Shown here piece after piece: positions 27,840-38,011 of a stretch of 42,422 bases of DNA (its first letter is position 1; each line of letters begins with the position of its first letter). Under the pieces are notes generated by a model. It saw only the letters and a program-made list of their open reading frames with translations. It did no database searches and was not told the DNA's origin. The position numbers and the translations under genes were made by a program. The DNA comes from Comamonas sp. lk (GTDB lineage Bacteria; Bacteroidota; Bacteroidia; Chitinophagales; Chitinophagaceae): contig CALPWK020000002.1 of NCBI GenBank assembly GCA_943327245.2, positions 1 through 42,422 on the forward strand. Direction: 5' to 3'.

Positions 27840-30302
27840 ATGAAGGTATTAATAATTGCATTTGCCTCTTTCTTTTTAGCTATTATATCCATAGGTCAAT
27901 CATCTGCGCAAGCCCTTGGTACTATTTCTGGCTGGGTAGTTAATAAAAATACACAGAATCCTATTCCAGGTGTTTCTATCAAAATAGTAAATACCAAGTT
28001 TTCAGCTACTTCAGATAGTTTGGGGAGGTATAGCATTAAAGGTATTCCAACTGGTCAATATCAAATTATATTTAACTCAATGGGTAGTTTACCCTATAGT
28101 CAATACAATGTGGTTGTAAGTTCAGGAAATGAAACTAGTAATACTATTGAGTTAGTTCCTCAAGATATTATCCTTAAAGAAGTGACTGTTGGTAATATTA
28201 AGAAGACAGTTAGAGCAGCAAGTTTAGAAACCCCTTTAAGTGTTCAAAGACTTACAGCAGAAGAAATTAAATCAAGTCCAGGCAGTAATTTTGATATATC
28301 CAAAGTGGTACAGTCTTTACCTGGAGTAACAGGATCGGCAAGTACCTCTGCAGGATTTAGAAATGATATTATTGTTAGAGGAGGTGCCCCAAATGAAAAT
28401 GTATTTTATTTAGATGGAATCGAAATTCCAGTTATCAATCACTTTTCGACACAAGGAAGCGCGGGTGGCCCGCAAGGCATTTTAAATGTTTCTTTTATTG
28501 ACGAAGTTAAATTATCAACTTCCGCATTCGACGCTAAATTTGACAATGCCCTATCCTCTGTATTTGAGTTTAAACAAAAGAGAGGTAATCCGAATAAATT
28601 AGAATCAAATATACGAATGGGTGCCACAGAATTTGCGAGTACATTCAATGGCCCATTATCTAAATCAGGGAAAACAACTTTTCTAGTATCTGCTAGAAGA
28701 AGTTATTTACAATATTTATTTTATGCTTTAGATTTACCTATCCGGCCCAATTTCTGGGATTTTCAATATAAAATAACACATCAAATTGATCCAAAAACAA
28801 CATTGACCTTCTTAGGTGTTGGTGCTATTGATAAATTTTATTTTGTTGCACCTCGTAATGCTACGCCAGAAAAATTATTTGCACTAAATTCTAGTCCATC
28901 TATAAATCAATGGAGCTATACCATGGGCCTTTCATTAAAGAAATTGATTAATAAAGGATATTGGAATATTAGTATAAGCAGGAACCATTTAAATAATATT
29001 AATGAGAAGTATGAAAATAATTTATCTCAAGATAAGGGAGAACTAACCCTTAACTATAAATCTAATGAAATTGAGAATAAATTAAGATTCGAACTTACAA
29101 AAAGTTTATTAGGATTAAAATGGACAACTGGTGCAAATATTCAGACCATTGAATATGATAATTACACCTATCAAATATTAAGCAATTTTCAACCTTCGTC
29201 TATTGTTGGAGCAACTAGTAAACCTATACAATCTAAATATGAATACAAATCTGATTTAGCATTTAAAAAGTATGGAGCATTTTTCCAATTAGGAAAAAAA
29301 GCTTTTAATAACAGACTTGGTATTAGTGCAGGTATTAGAACCGATGGTAATGGATTTAATAATTCTGGTAAGCAATTTATGAGTAGACTTTCTCCAAGAT
29401 TTGGATTAAGTTATGTACTTTCTGATAAAATCACATTAAACGCCTCTATTGGTAGATACTTTAAAGTGGCTCCTTTGACTTCATTAGGATTCAAGGATTT
29501 AAATGGCATTTATGTAAATAAGAATGTAGATTATATTGGAAGCAATCATTACGTAACAGGAATTGAATTTATCCCAACGGAAGCAACAAGATTTACTGCG
29601 GAGGTCTTTTATAAGAAATATTTCAATGTTCCATTAAGCATACAAAAAGGTATTAGTTTGTCTAATTTGGGGGCTGACTTTAATATACTAGGGAATGAAC
29701 CAATTGCGACTTCGGGGAAAGGTAGAAGTTATGGTTTTGAATTATTTGCTCAACAGAAATTGACAAAAAGATTCTTTGGGGTAGCTAGTTACAGTTTCTT
29801 TAGAAGTGCCTATACAGATAGGCAAAGTAATTTCATTAATAGTTCTTGGGAGAATATTAATTTAGTGAGTTTGACGGCTGGTTATAAATTTAATAAGAAT
29901 TGGGAATTAGGAATAAAGTTTAGGTTCCAAGGAGGAACTCCTTATTCTCCTTATGATAGTGCAAGTAGTAGACTTAACTTCATAACATTAGGGTCTGGTA
30001 TTTTAGACTATAGTAAATTGAATACATTAAGAGTAAATCCATTTCATTCAAGTGACTTTAGATTAGATAAAAAGTATAATTATAAAAAAGCAACGCTCGA
30101 CTTTTTCTTAGATATCACAAATTGGTATGGGTCAAGTTCTGTAGCGCCTAGAACATATATTTTAGAATCTAATGCTGATGGTAGTTTTAAAACAACAGAC
30201 GGTAAACCAATTAAAAAAGATGGCTCCAATGGGATACCTTCTCTAGCAGATGGAAATCAAGTTTTCATAACGCCCACTATTGGATTTATTTTGGAATTCT
30301 AG
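27840..30302 (+). CDS. TonB-dependent receptor with N-terminal carboxypeptidase-regulatory-like domain
   Basis: 820 aa; signal peptide, GTISGWVVNKNTQNPIPGVSIKI...DSLGRYSIKGIP, plug (VVQSLPGVTGSA...NDIIVRGGAPNENVFYLDGIEIPVINHF), barrel. Confidence 0.93.
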   Translation: MKVLIIAFASFFLAIISIGQSSAQALGTISGWVVNKNTQNPIPGVSIKIVNTKFSATSDSLGRYSIKGIPTGQYQIIFNSMGSLPYSQYNVVVSSGNETSNTIELVPQDIILKEVTVGNIKKTVRAASLETPLSVQRLTAEEIKSSPGSNFDISKVVQSLPGVTGSASTSAGFRNDIIVRGGAPNENVFYLDGIEIPVINHFSTQGSAGGPQGILNVSFIDEVKLSTSAFDAKFDNALSSVFEFKQKRGNPNKLESNIRMGATEFASTFNGPLSKSGKTTFLVSARRSYLQYLFYALDLPIRPNFWDFQYKITHQIDPKTTLTFLGVGAIDKFYFVAPRNATPEKLFALNSSPSINQWSYTMGLSLKKLINKGYWNISISRNHLNNINEKYENNLSQDKGELTLNYKSNEIENKLRFELTKSLLGLKWTTGANIQTIEYDNYTYQILSNFQPSSIVGATSKPIQSKYEYKSDLAFKKYGAFFQLGKKAFNNRLGISAGIRTDGNGFNNSGKQFMSRLSPRFGLSYVLSDKITLNASIGRYFKVAPLTSLGFKDLNGIYVNKNVDYIGSNHYVTGIEFIPTEATRFTAEVFYKKYFNVPLSIQKGISLSNLGADFNILGNEPIATSGKGRSYGFELFAQQKLTKRFFGVASYSFFRSAYTDRQSNFINSSWENINLVSLTAGYKFNKNWELGIKFRFQGGTPYSPYDSASSRLNFITLGSGILDYSKLNTLRVNPFHSSDFRLDKKYNYKKATLDFFLDITNWYGSSSVAPRTYILESNADGSFKTTDGKPIKKDGSNGIPSLADGNQVFITPTIGFILEF

Positions 30303-30328
30303 AGGAGCTTTAAGGAGTTCCTAAATAG

Positions 30329-31234
30329 CTATTTTAACTTATTTTGAAGTTTAGTTTTCTGTTGTTGTCTAATAACACTAAACATCTGAAATAATACAGA
30401 TACAGTAATTAGTGAGATACCAACATAAAAACTAGTTCCTAAATATTTTTGCTCTTTAAATAAAATAAAGGCTAATATAATACCATAAACTGGCTCTAAG
30501 TTCAAAGTTACATTCAATGTAAATGCACTAATATGTTTCAGAGAAGATAACATTAAATAATTTGCCCATACTGTACATACTAAAGCTAATAGGATCAACC
30601 ATGCCCAGTCTGAATTAGATGGTAACACAAATGAGGTTTGTTGATAGGAATTAAATAACGCAACCATAATTCCTAAAAATAAAAATCCACCCAACATCTC
30701 AAAAGTTTGAATAGTTTGTGGGGCAATATTGCTAGTTAATTTTTTATTGAAAATCGTAAATAAGGCGGCTAAAAAAGACGATACTATTCCTACTAAAATT
30801 CCTTCTCTATATTGAATATCAAATTGAAAAATACATAGTATTCCCACTAAACTTAATAAACTAATTAGTAGCTCGTTTAATACCAGTTTTGATTTTGTAA
30901 ATAAGGGTTCTAGTAGTACAGTAAATAAACCAACGCTCGAAAAGCATACTAAAGCGATAGAAACATTTGCCAATTTAATACTACTATAAAAGCAAACCCA
31001 ATGCATCGCAATTAATACCCCCACCCCCATGAGTCTAATTTTAACTCGTAAATCAGTCTTAGTTTTATGCTTAGTTAATACATAAAGTAATACTGCTGCA
31101 ACTGTTGTAATACCCATCCTATAAAACACTAACACTAGACCATTCAATTGGATATAATTACCAATTGGGGCAGTTAAACCAGCTAGAAAAACAAATATAT
31201 GTAATTGTAAAAGCGCTTTTTTAAAAGTAGACAC
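30329..31234 (-). CDS. DMT superfamily (EamA) transporter
   Basis: 301 aa, about 10 hydrophobic segments; LNLEPVYGIILAFILFKEQKYLGTSFYVGISLITVSV. Confidence 0.88.
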   Translation of the reverse strand: MSTFKKALLQLHIFVFLAGLTAPIGNYIQLNGLVLVFYRMGITTVAAVLLYVLTKHKTKTDLRVKIRLMGVGVLIAMHWVCFYSSIKLANVSIALVCFSSVGLFTVLLEPLFTKSKLVLNELLISLLSLVGILCIFQFDIQYREGILVGIVSSFLAALFTIFNKKLTSNIAPQTIQTFEMLGGFLFLGIMVALFNSYQQTSFVLPSNSDWAWLILLALVCTVWANYLMLSSLKHISAFTLNVTLNLEPVYGIILAFILFKEQKYLGTSFYVGISLITVSVLFQMFSVIRQQQKTKLQNKLK

Positions 31235-31970
31235 GCTTAATATGTTTAATAAAACTTCCTGTAATATGTTGCCATTGCATATTTAATACACCCAAAATGG
31301 CCTCTTTAATAATTCCCTTTGACATTTTACTTGTTCCAATCTTTCTATCGATAAATGTAATAGGTACTTCTTTAATTTTGAATCCTAATTTCCATGATGC
31401 AAATTTCATTTCAATTTGAAATGCATATCCGATAAATTTGATAGTATCTAAATTAATTGCAGCTAAAACTTTATTTTTATAACACACAAATCCTGCTGTA
31501 GGGTCTTTTACTGGCATTCCAGTTATGATTCTTGTGTAAGCGGATCCCCCTTTAGAATAAATAAGTCTATCCAATGGCCAGTTTTCAGTTTTTCCACCTT
31601 TTACATATCTACTTCCAACAGCAACGTCTGCACCGCCTTGCTCACATGCTTCTAATAATCTATCTAAGTCATTGGGATTATGGGAAAAATCGGCATCCAT
31701 TTCTATGATATAATCATAATTGTTTTTTAATGCCCATTTAAATCCGTGAATGTAGGCAGTACCTAAACCTAATTTACCTTGACGTTGTTCTATAAATAAT
31801 CTATCAGGGTAAACATTCATTAATTCAAAAACAAGGTTTGCCGTACCATCAGGAGAACCATCATCAATCACCAAAACATGGTACCCTGACTTGAGTTCCA
31901 AGACGGCAGTAATGATGGATTTTATATTTTCCCGTTCATTATAGGTTGGTATGAGGACAATGTTTTTCAC
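31221..31970 (-). CDS. Polyprenol monophosphomannose synthase-like GT2 (Dpm1-like)
   Basis: 249 aa; VLIPTYNERENI, VIDDGSPDGTA, EMDADFSHNP, VGSRYVKGG. 14-nt overlap with the downstream transporter. Confidence 0.92.
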   Translation of the reverse strand: MKNIVLIPTYNERENIKSIITAVLELKSGYHVLVIDDGSPDGTANLVFELMNVYPDRLFIEQRQGKLGLGTAYIHGFKWALKNNYDYIIEMDADFSHNPNDLDRLLEACEQGGADVAVGSRYVKGGKTENWPLDRLIYSKGGSAYTRIITGMPVKDPTAGFVCYKNKVLAAINLDTIKFIGYAFQIEMKFASWKLGFKIKEVPITFIDRKIGTSKMSKGIIKEAILGVLNMQWQHITGSFIKHIKRVYF

Positions 31971-32025
31971 TTTATATGGGGGGTATCGTGATTTGAGTTA
32001 TAATATTTTATAAAGTAAATATAAG

Positions 32026-32793
32026 CTATTTTTTTAATATAGTTCTATTTAAAATTTCAGTTAACTTTTGCTTTGTATGTAAGGCGAAATCTCCTTTCAT
32101 CATCCAGTCATAGTATTGGGGTTCTTCCTTAAGTACTTGAGTGACAGGTTTCCCCTTATGTTTACCAAAGTTGAAGACTTCTACCCCATTTTCCATAATG
32201 AAACGTCGAGCAAAATCCACTATTTGGTCTTCTCCTGTAAATTTCACTATTGCTTCCACTGTATTTCCTAAATTAGGATATCTTGCTACCTGAGCTTCTA
32301 GCACCTCATAAGTTGCCATTGCGTCGGCTTCTGCAGTATGTGCATCCTCTAAAGTTTTATTACAATAGAATTTATAAGCTGCGGACAAGGTTCTTTGTTC
32401 CATCATATGAAACACTTTCTGAACATCTAATAATTTTCTACTTTCCATGTCAATTGCAATTCCTGCTCTCAAAAATTCTTCATTTAACATGGGAATATCA
32501 AAACGATTACTATTATAACCACCTATATCGGAACCTTCCATAAATTGCTTAACCTCGTTCGCAATTATTTTAAATGTGGGTGCATCTTTTACCATTTCGT
32601 CAGTGATGCCATGAATTTCTGTCGATGATGGTGGAATGGGCATTTCTGGATTGACTAATTTCCTTTTGATTTGTTTAGTACCATCCGGCAAAATTTTAAT
32701 TATCGCAATTTCTACGATTTTGTCAATACTAACATTAATACCTGTCGTTTCTAAATCGATAAAACAAATGGGTTTGGATAATTGTAAAAGCAT
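32026..32793 (-). CDS. DnaQ-like 3'-5' exonuclease
   Basis: 255 aa; CFIDLETTGINVSIDKIVEIAI (ExoI DxE), GYNSNRFDIPML (ExoII), DAHTAEADAMATYEVL (ExoIII). Confidence 0.92.
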   Translation of the reverse strand: MLLQLSKPICFIDLETTGINVSIDKIVEIAIIKILPDGTKQIKRKLVNPEMPIPPSSTEIHGITDEMVKDAPTFKIIANEVKQFMEGSDIGGYNSNRFDIPMLNEEFLRAGIAIDMESRKLLDVQKVFHMMEQRTLSAAYKFYCNKTLEDAHTAEADAMATYEVLEAQVARYPNLGNTVEAIVKFTGEDQIVDFARRFIMENGVEVFNFGKHKGKPVTQVLKEEPQYYDWMMKGDFALHTKQKLTEILNRTILKK

Positions 32794-32874
32794 AGTAAAA
32801 ATTATGTTGCTAAGTTAGACATTATTGGGCTTTAAATCATTGTATTGGTGCAAAAATGCTCGATAGAATTCATT

Positions 32875-32894
32875 AAATTGCAATAAAATTGCAA
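32875..32894 (+). repeat. Direct repeat AAATTGCAA x2 at 11-bp period immediately upstream of ytxJ
   Basis: AAATTGCAA at 32875-32883 and 32886-32894. Each contains the palindrome TTGCAA. Confidence 0.9.
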
Positions 32895-32896
32895 AT

Positions 32897-33229
32897 ATGA
32901 ATTGGATAATTTTAAATAGTATTGATCAATTAGACCAAATAGCCAAAGCTTCTATCGTTAGACCTCAGTTAATATTCAAACATAGTACCACTTGCAGTAT
33001 AAGCAAAATGGCATTTTCAAGATTTGAAAGATCAGCGGCTCCTGATACTATTGATTTTTATTATTTAGATTTATTGAATTTTAGAAATATTTCAAGTGCA
33101 ATAGCAGAAAAATTTCAGGTACATCATGAATCACCTCAAGTCATTTTGATTAAAAATGAAGCTTGTGTGTATGATGAAAGCCATTATGGAATTATGATGG
33201 ACGAAGTAATTGAGCAAGCAGGCGTTTAA
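32897..33229 (+). CDS. ytxJ: YtxJ-type bacillithiol-system redox protein (DUF2847)
   Basis: 110 aa thioredoxin-like; LIFKHSTTCSISKMAFSRFER with single-Cys CxxS-type motif, HESPQVILI. Confidence 0.85.
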   Translation: MNWIILNSIDQLDQIAKASIVRPQLIFKHSTTCSISKMAFSRFERSAAPDTIDFYYLDLLNFRNISSAIAEKFQVHHESPQVILIKNEACVYDESHYGIMMDEVIEQAGV

Positions 33230-33240
33230 TTACAACCATT

Positions 33241-33260
33241 TTAATGGAAGTTAATGGAAG
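33241..33260 (+). repeat. Tandem 10-mer TTAATGGAAG x2
   Basis: Exact back-to-back copies in the 40-nt convergent intergenic region between ytxJ and the thiolase gene. Confidence 0.9.
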
Positions 33261-33269
33261 AAGGTTAAA

Positions 33270-34451
33270 TTAACATTTTTCTATAATCATTGCACTTGCA
33301 CCTCCGCCTCCATTGCAAATTGCAGCTGCTCCATATTTACCCTTTTGTTGTTCCAATACATGAATTAAAGTTACAATTATTCTTGCACCACTGCAACCTA
33401 ATGGATGACCCAAGGAAACGGCACCACCATTAATATTAACCTTATTGGGGTCAAGTTGAAGTATATTGGCATTTACTATTCCAACAACAGAAAATGCTTC
33501 ATTAAATTCAAAGCAATCGATTTCTGAGGTTTTTAAGTTAGCTTTTTTTAATGCTTTAGGAATAGCTAATGAAGGGGTTGTAGTAAACCATTTTGGGTCT
33601 TGTTCCGCATCTGCAAAACTGATAATTTTCGCTATTGGAGTTAATCCTAATTCTTTCATTTTTTCTCCACTCATTAAAACTAGCGCAGCAGCACCGTCAT
33701 TCATGGTACTTGCATTAGCTGCTGTTACAGTTCCTTCTTTACTAAAAGCAGGATTTAATTGTTCTATTTTATCGAATTTTACATTGAAAGGTTCTTCGTC
33801 TTTAGAAACAATAATTGGATCACCCTTTCTTTGCGGGATACTTACTGGAATAATCTCCGAAATAAAAAGACCTTTCTCAATTGCCGCTTGGGACTTTTTA
33901 TAACTACTAATAGCAAATGCATCTTGCTCGGCTCTAGTTATTTTATATTCATTTGCACACAAGTCTGCGAAATTGCCCATGGCAACTTTATCATATGCAT
34001 CAACCAAACCATCCTTAGCAAGACCGTCTTGCATAGTAATATCACCGTATTTATTACCCCAACGTTGTGTAGTATTATAGAATGGTACATTACTCATGCT
34101 CTCCATTCCTCCAGCAATAATAATGTCAGCATCTCCTAATAAAATGTTTTGTGCTGCAAGTGCAATAGACTTCATACCACTAGCGCATACTTTGTTTATG
34201 GTAGTGCATATGACTTTATCAGGAAGACCTCCTAATTTTGCTGCTTGTCTTGCGGGTGCTTGTCCTAATCCTGCTTGAATTACAGAACCAAATATTACTT
34301 CGTCAACTAATTCAGCGTTAAGTTTAATTTTTTCTAAAGCCCCTTTAATAGCAATAGCCCCTAATTGGGTTGCAGACAAAGTGCTTAATACACCACCAAA
34401 AGAACCTATCGGAGTTCTTACTGCTGCTACGATATAAACTTCTTTAGACAT
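33270..34451 (-). CDS. Thiolase / acetyl-CoA C-acetyltransferase
   Basis: 393 aa; NKVCASGMKSIALAAQ, NEAFSVV, GGAVSLGHPLGCSGARI, CNGGGGAS. Confidence 0.95.
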   Translation of the reverse strand: MSKEVYIVAAVRTPIGSFGGVLSTLSATQLGAIAIKGALEKIKLNAELVDEVIFGSVIQAGLGQAPARQAAKLGGLPDKVICTTINKVCASGMKSIALAAQNILLGDADIIIAGGMESMSNVPFYNTTQRWGNKYGDITMQDGLAKDGLVDAYDKVAMGNFADLCANEYKITRAEQDAFAISSYKKSQAAIEKGLFISEIIPVSIPQRKGDPIIVSKDEEPFNVKFDKIEQLNPAFSKEGTVTAANASTMNDGAAALVLMSGEKMKELGLTPIAKIISFADAEQDPKWFTTTPSLAIPKALKKANLKTSEIDCFEFNEAFSVVGIVNANILQLDPNKVNINGGAVSLGHPLGCSGARIIVTLIHVLEQQKGKYGAAAICNGGGGASAMIIEKC

Positions 34452-34475
34452 ATTATAAGACTTTAATAATTAAAA

Positions 34476-35435
34476 TTAATCTTGAACATCATCGTCTTCA
34501 TTTACAGAAGAAGTATTAAGTGAACCGGGTTGTATAAAATGTTTTGGCTTCTCAATAGTCTCCGTTTTTTCTGCTGACTCGGGTTTAATTAAATCTTCTG
34601 GTGCTAATCTTATTCCACCGTCTTCTAAAGAGATTAATTTAGACTTATATAAAATACCAACATTCATTTTGAATGCCTTCTTACTCATTCCAAAGAAAGC
34701 ATAAATATCGTCTGGACTTGACTTATCATGATACGGCAAAAAACCATGGTGTAATTTTAATAAACGTATAATATTAGATTTATCATCATCTAATTTCTCT
34801 AATCCTTGTTTGCCAATACCAATATCTAATTTATTATCTTCTCTTATTTTCTTGATATAGGCTTCTTCAATAAATTGACCTATATGTAAATGTGTGAATA
34901 CTTCGTTCTTATACACTAAACCTTGGTGAACTTGATTTACAATAACTACATAACCAATTTCAGATTCACGGTAAACTTGTACTTTAACTTTTTCACCTTC
35001 CTTAACAGTTAATACATCATTGCTTACTGTGTTATCAATTTTTTCTGTAGCGGCAACCCTTCCTGTTTGTTTATCAATGTATAATTTAACCAAGTATTTA
35101 CCGCCTAAACGCATGGTAGACAATTGTTGAGAAACAGGAACAAATAAGTCCTTCATTAAACCCCAATCCATAAAAGCACCTTGTCTTGTAACGTCAACTA
35201 CTTTTAATGCAGCAATATCTCCTAGTACCGCCAAAGGTTCTTGTGTTGTGGCAATTAATCTGTTATCTGAATCATGATATACAAATACACTAATAGTATC
35301 TCCTACCATTAAGCCGTCTGGAACAAAACGTTTAGGTAACAATACACCTTCGGCTTCATCGTCCATATAAAATCCAAAGTCAACCTTACGATCTACTCTC
35401 ATCAAATTAAATTCACCTACTTTAGCTGTTGACAT
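34476..35435 (-). CDS. CvfB/YitL-like S1-domain RNA-binding protein
   Basis: 319 aa; S1-like repeats (VVDVTRQGAFMDWGLMKDLFVPVSQQ) and winged-helix tail (FFGMSKKAFKMNVGILYKSKLISLEDGGIRL). Confidence 0.88.
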   Translation of the reverse strand: MSTAKVGEFNLMRVDRKVDFGFYMDDEAEGVLLPKRFVPDGLMVGDTISVFVYHDSDNRLIATTQEPLAVLGDIAALKVVDVTRQGAFMDWGLMKDLFVPVSQQLSTMRLGGKYLVKLYIDKQTGRVAATEKIDNTVSNDVLTVKEGEKVKVQVYRESEIGYVVIVNQVHQGLVYKNEVFTHLHIGQFIEEAYIKKIREDNKLDIGIGKQGLEKLDDDKSNIIRLLKLHHGFLPYHDKSSPDDIYAFFGMSKKAFKMNVGILYKSKLISLEDGGIRLAPEDLIKPESAEKTETIEKPKHFIQPGSLNTSSVNEDDDVQD

Positions 35436-35456
35436 CTTTTCTTTATTTATGTAAAA

Positions 35457-37979
35457 TTAGAACAATTCTGGTTGTTCGTCGTTAGGATCTTTAATTACTA
35501 CTTTGGTCTCCCATTCCATTTCGGTGGTTTTGTTATAGTCAGCAAGCTTAGTTCCTACCGCTTTCCAACCCATAATGTCTACCATTTTACTCACTTTGAA
35601 CTTAGATTTTCTAATCTGAGTACCTCTTCCTGTATTTACTACTAGAATTGGTTCAACAGCAGTTGAAACGGCAGCCAAGTAATTGCCTTCACCTTCTTTG
35701 ATACAACAGAATGGAGTTCTTAAAGTACTAGTTTCTATTTTGAAACGCTTAATATTAAACTGTAATTTGTCTTTATCAAGGTAAACAGCAGTGATTATTT
35801 TGTTAGGATTGAATTTCTCTATTGATAGTACTTTTTCTGGATCAAACCTTTGAGACTGATCTGTATCAATTACCTCATAATATCCGTCTTTAGTGAAAAC
35901 TAATAATTTCTCGTCTTCAAAAGTACCTAGGTAAATACCCTTTTCTTCACTATTTAAACGGCCGAATTTATCGTCAAACCAAAGTTTTCGTCCTACCAAT
36001 GTGCTTTTGCCAGCTTCTTTTAATTTAACTGCTTTTATTGGATATTTAGTAACCTGATTTCCTACACTACTTCTTCCCTTTACTTCTAATGTTTCAAAAT
36101 AGAAATCAAATTCTTTAATTCGCGCAGTACAATTAGGACTTAAAACAATCTTAACAGATTCTGCTTCTCCATTTGCATTGATTGACAAATAATGCACTTT
36201 AGATTTTTCTGAGCTCTTAGCTAATGGATATTCTTTGTCACGAGTAACTCCTGTAACATTAAATCGTTTTGCATAACTTATGCCTGAACCTCCATCAACG
36301 TAAACCATATTATAAGTAGTACGTTCATCATTTTTTTGGAAAACGGCAGCATGTATAATATCCTTCCCAATAAATACTTTATCAGAAACTTTAACCACTT
36401 TCATGTTACCTGCTTTCGTAAAAGCAATTATATCATCATAGTCTGTACAGTCACATAGGAATTCATCTTTCTTTAAACTCGTCCCAATAAATCCTTCAGC
36501 TCTATTGATGTACAATTTAGTATTTGCTATAGCTACTTGTTTCACTTGAATTGTATCAAACTCTTTCAATTCAGTTTTACGCTCTCTGCCTTTACCATAT
36601 TTTTTTTGCAAGTTTTCATAATAACTCACAGCATAATCAATTAAGTTTTCTAAATCGTGTTTCACTTGTTTGATTTCTGCTTCAATGGATTTAATTTGTG
36701 CAATTAAATCTTCTATATCAAGTTTATAAATTCTTCTAACTGGCTTGTCCGTTAACTTTAATAAATCTGTACGTTCAATTTGTTTTTTGAATTTCTTTTT
36801 GAATGGTTCAAAAGCTTTGTCAATAGCGTCAATTACTTTATCCCAATTCAAATGTTTCTTCTCTAATTCCTGATATATTTTTTCTTCAAAGAATATTTTT
36901 TCTAAACTAGTGAAATGCCATTTGTCTTCTAATTCCTTTAAATGAATTTCTAATTCTGCTTTTAATAAGTCTTTAGTATGCTCAACTGAATAACGTAATA
37001 AATCACTAGCTGTAATGAATTGTGGTCGTTGACTTACAATGACGCAAACATTAGGGGATAAACTTATTTCACAGTCCGTGAATGCATATAATGCGTCAAT
37101 AGTAATGTCTGGTGAAATCCCTGTTGCTAAATCAATTTGAATTTCAACTTCGGCAGCAGTAACATCCGTTACTTTTTTAATTTTAATTTTTCCCTGATCA
37201 TTTGCCTTTGTGATACTCTCCATTAATTGAGTAGTGGTAACACTATATGGAACGTCTTTAATTAATAAAGTTTTCTTGTCAAACTCTTCAATATGTGCCC
37301 TCACTCTTACTTTACCTCCACGTTTGCCGTCGTTATAATTGGAAGCGTCAATCATGCCTCCTGTTTGGAAATCAGGTAATAATTCAAATTTACGGCCTCT
37401 TAAATGCTTAATACAAGCATCAATCAACTCATTGAAATTATGAGGTAATATTTTAGTGGATAAACCAACTGCAATACCGTCAGCGCCTTGGGCTAACAAT
37501 AAAGGAAATTTCATAGGAAGCGTAACGGGCTCTTGCTTACGACCATCATAACTTAAAGACCATTCAGTTGTTTTTGCATTAAATGCAACATCTAAAGCAA
37601 ATTTACTTAAACGAGCTTCAATATATCTTGGTGCTGCAGCATAGTCTCCTGTTCTAACGTCACCCCAGTTACCTTGCGTCTCAACTAATAAATCTTTTTG
37701 TCCAATATTCACCAAAGCATCACCAATACTAGCGTCTCCGTGAGGATGGTATTGCATACTTTGACCAATAATATTTGCAACTTTATTAAATCTTCCATCA
37801 TCCATTTCCTTCATGGCGTGTAAGATTCTACGTTGTACCGGTTTCATGCCATCTTCCATTGCAGGAACCGCTCTTTCTAAAATTACATAAGAAGCATAAT
37901 CCAAGAACCAATTTTTATATTGACCTTGAACGCCTGATTCATTTTCTGTTACTCTACTTAAATTTTTCTCTTTTGCCAT
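35457..37979 (-). CDS. parC: DNA topoisomerase IV subunit A
   Basis: 840 aa; PVQRRILHAMKEM, GQSMQYHPHGDASIGDAL, catalytic-Tyr motif AAAPRYIEARLS. Lies in a cluster with parE. Confidence 0.9.
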   Translation of the reverse strand: MAKEKNLSRVTENESGVQGQYKNWFLDYASYVILERAVPAMEDGMKPVQRRILHAMKEMDDGRFNKVANIIGQSMQYHPHGDASIGDALVNIGQKDLLVETQGNWGDVRTGDYAAAPRYIEARLSKFALDVAFNAKTTEWSLSYDGRKQEPVTLPMKFPLLLAQGADGIAVGLSTKILPHNFNELIDACIKHLRGRKFELLPDFQTGGMIDASNYNDGKRGGKVRVRAHIEEFDKKTLLIKDVPYSVTTTQLMESITKANDQGKIKIKKVTDVTAAEVEIQIDLATGISPDITIDALYAFTDCEISLSPNVCVIVSQRPQFITASDLLRYSVEHTKDLLKAELEIHLKELEDKWHFTSLEKIFFEEKIYQELEKKHLNWDKVIDAIDKAFEPFKKKFKKQIERTDLLKLTDKPVRRIYKLDIEDLIAQIKSIEAEIKQVKHDLENLIDYAVSYYENLQKKYGKGRERKTELKEFDTIQVKQVAIANTKLYINRAEGFIGTSLKKDEFLCDCTDYDDIIAFTKAGNMKVVKVSDKVFIGKDIIHAAVFQKNDERTTYNMVYVDGGSGISYAKRFNVTGVTRDKEYPLAKSSEKSKVHYLSINANGEAESVKIVLSPNCTARIKEFDFYFETLEVKGRSSVGNQVTKYPIKAVKLKEAGKSTLVGRKLWFDDKFGRLNSEEKGIYLGTFEDEKLLVFTKDGYYEVIDTDQSQRFDPEKVLSIEKFNPNKIITAVYLDKDKLQFNIKRFKIETSTLRTPFCCIKEGEGNYLAAVSTAVEPILVVNTGRGTQIRKSKFKVSKMVDIMGWKAVGTKLADYNKTTEMEWETKVVIKDPNDEQPELF

Positions 37980-38011
37980 AACTATTCTTAATTAGAACCC
38001 TTTAGTATACA

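Noticed and set aside
30303-30322. Weak hairpin AGGAGCT...AGTTCCT between the TonB receptor and DMT transporter genes
   Set aside because: Short stem with a G-U pair and no T-tract; too weak to call a terminator.
33466-34278. Three plus-strand ORFs (145, 126 and 60 aa)
   Set aside because: Antisense to the thiolase gene; no recognisable motifs.
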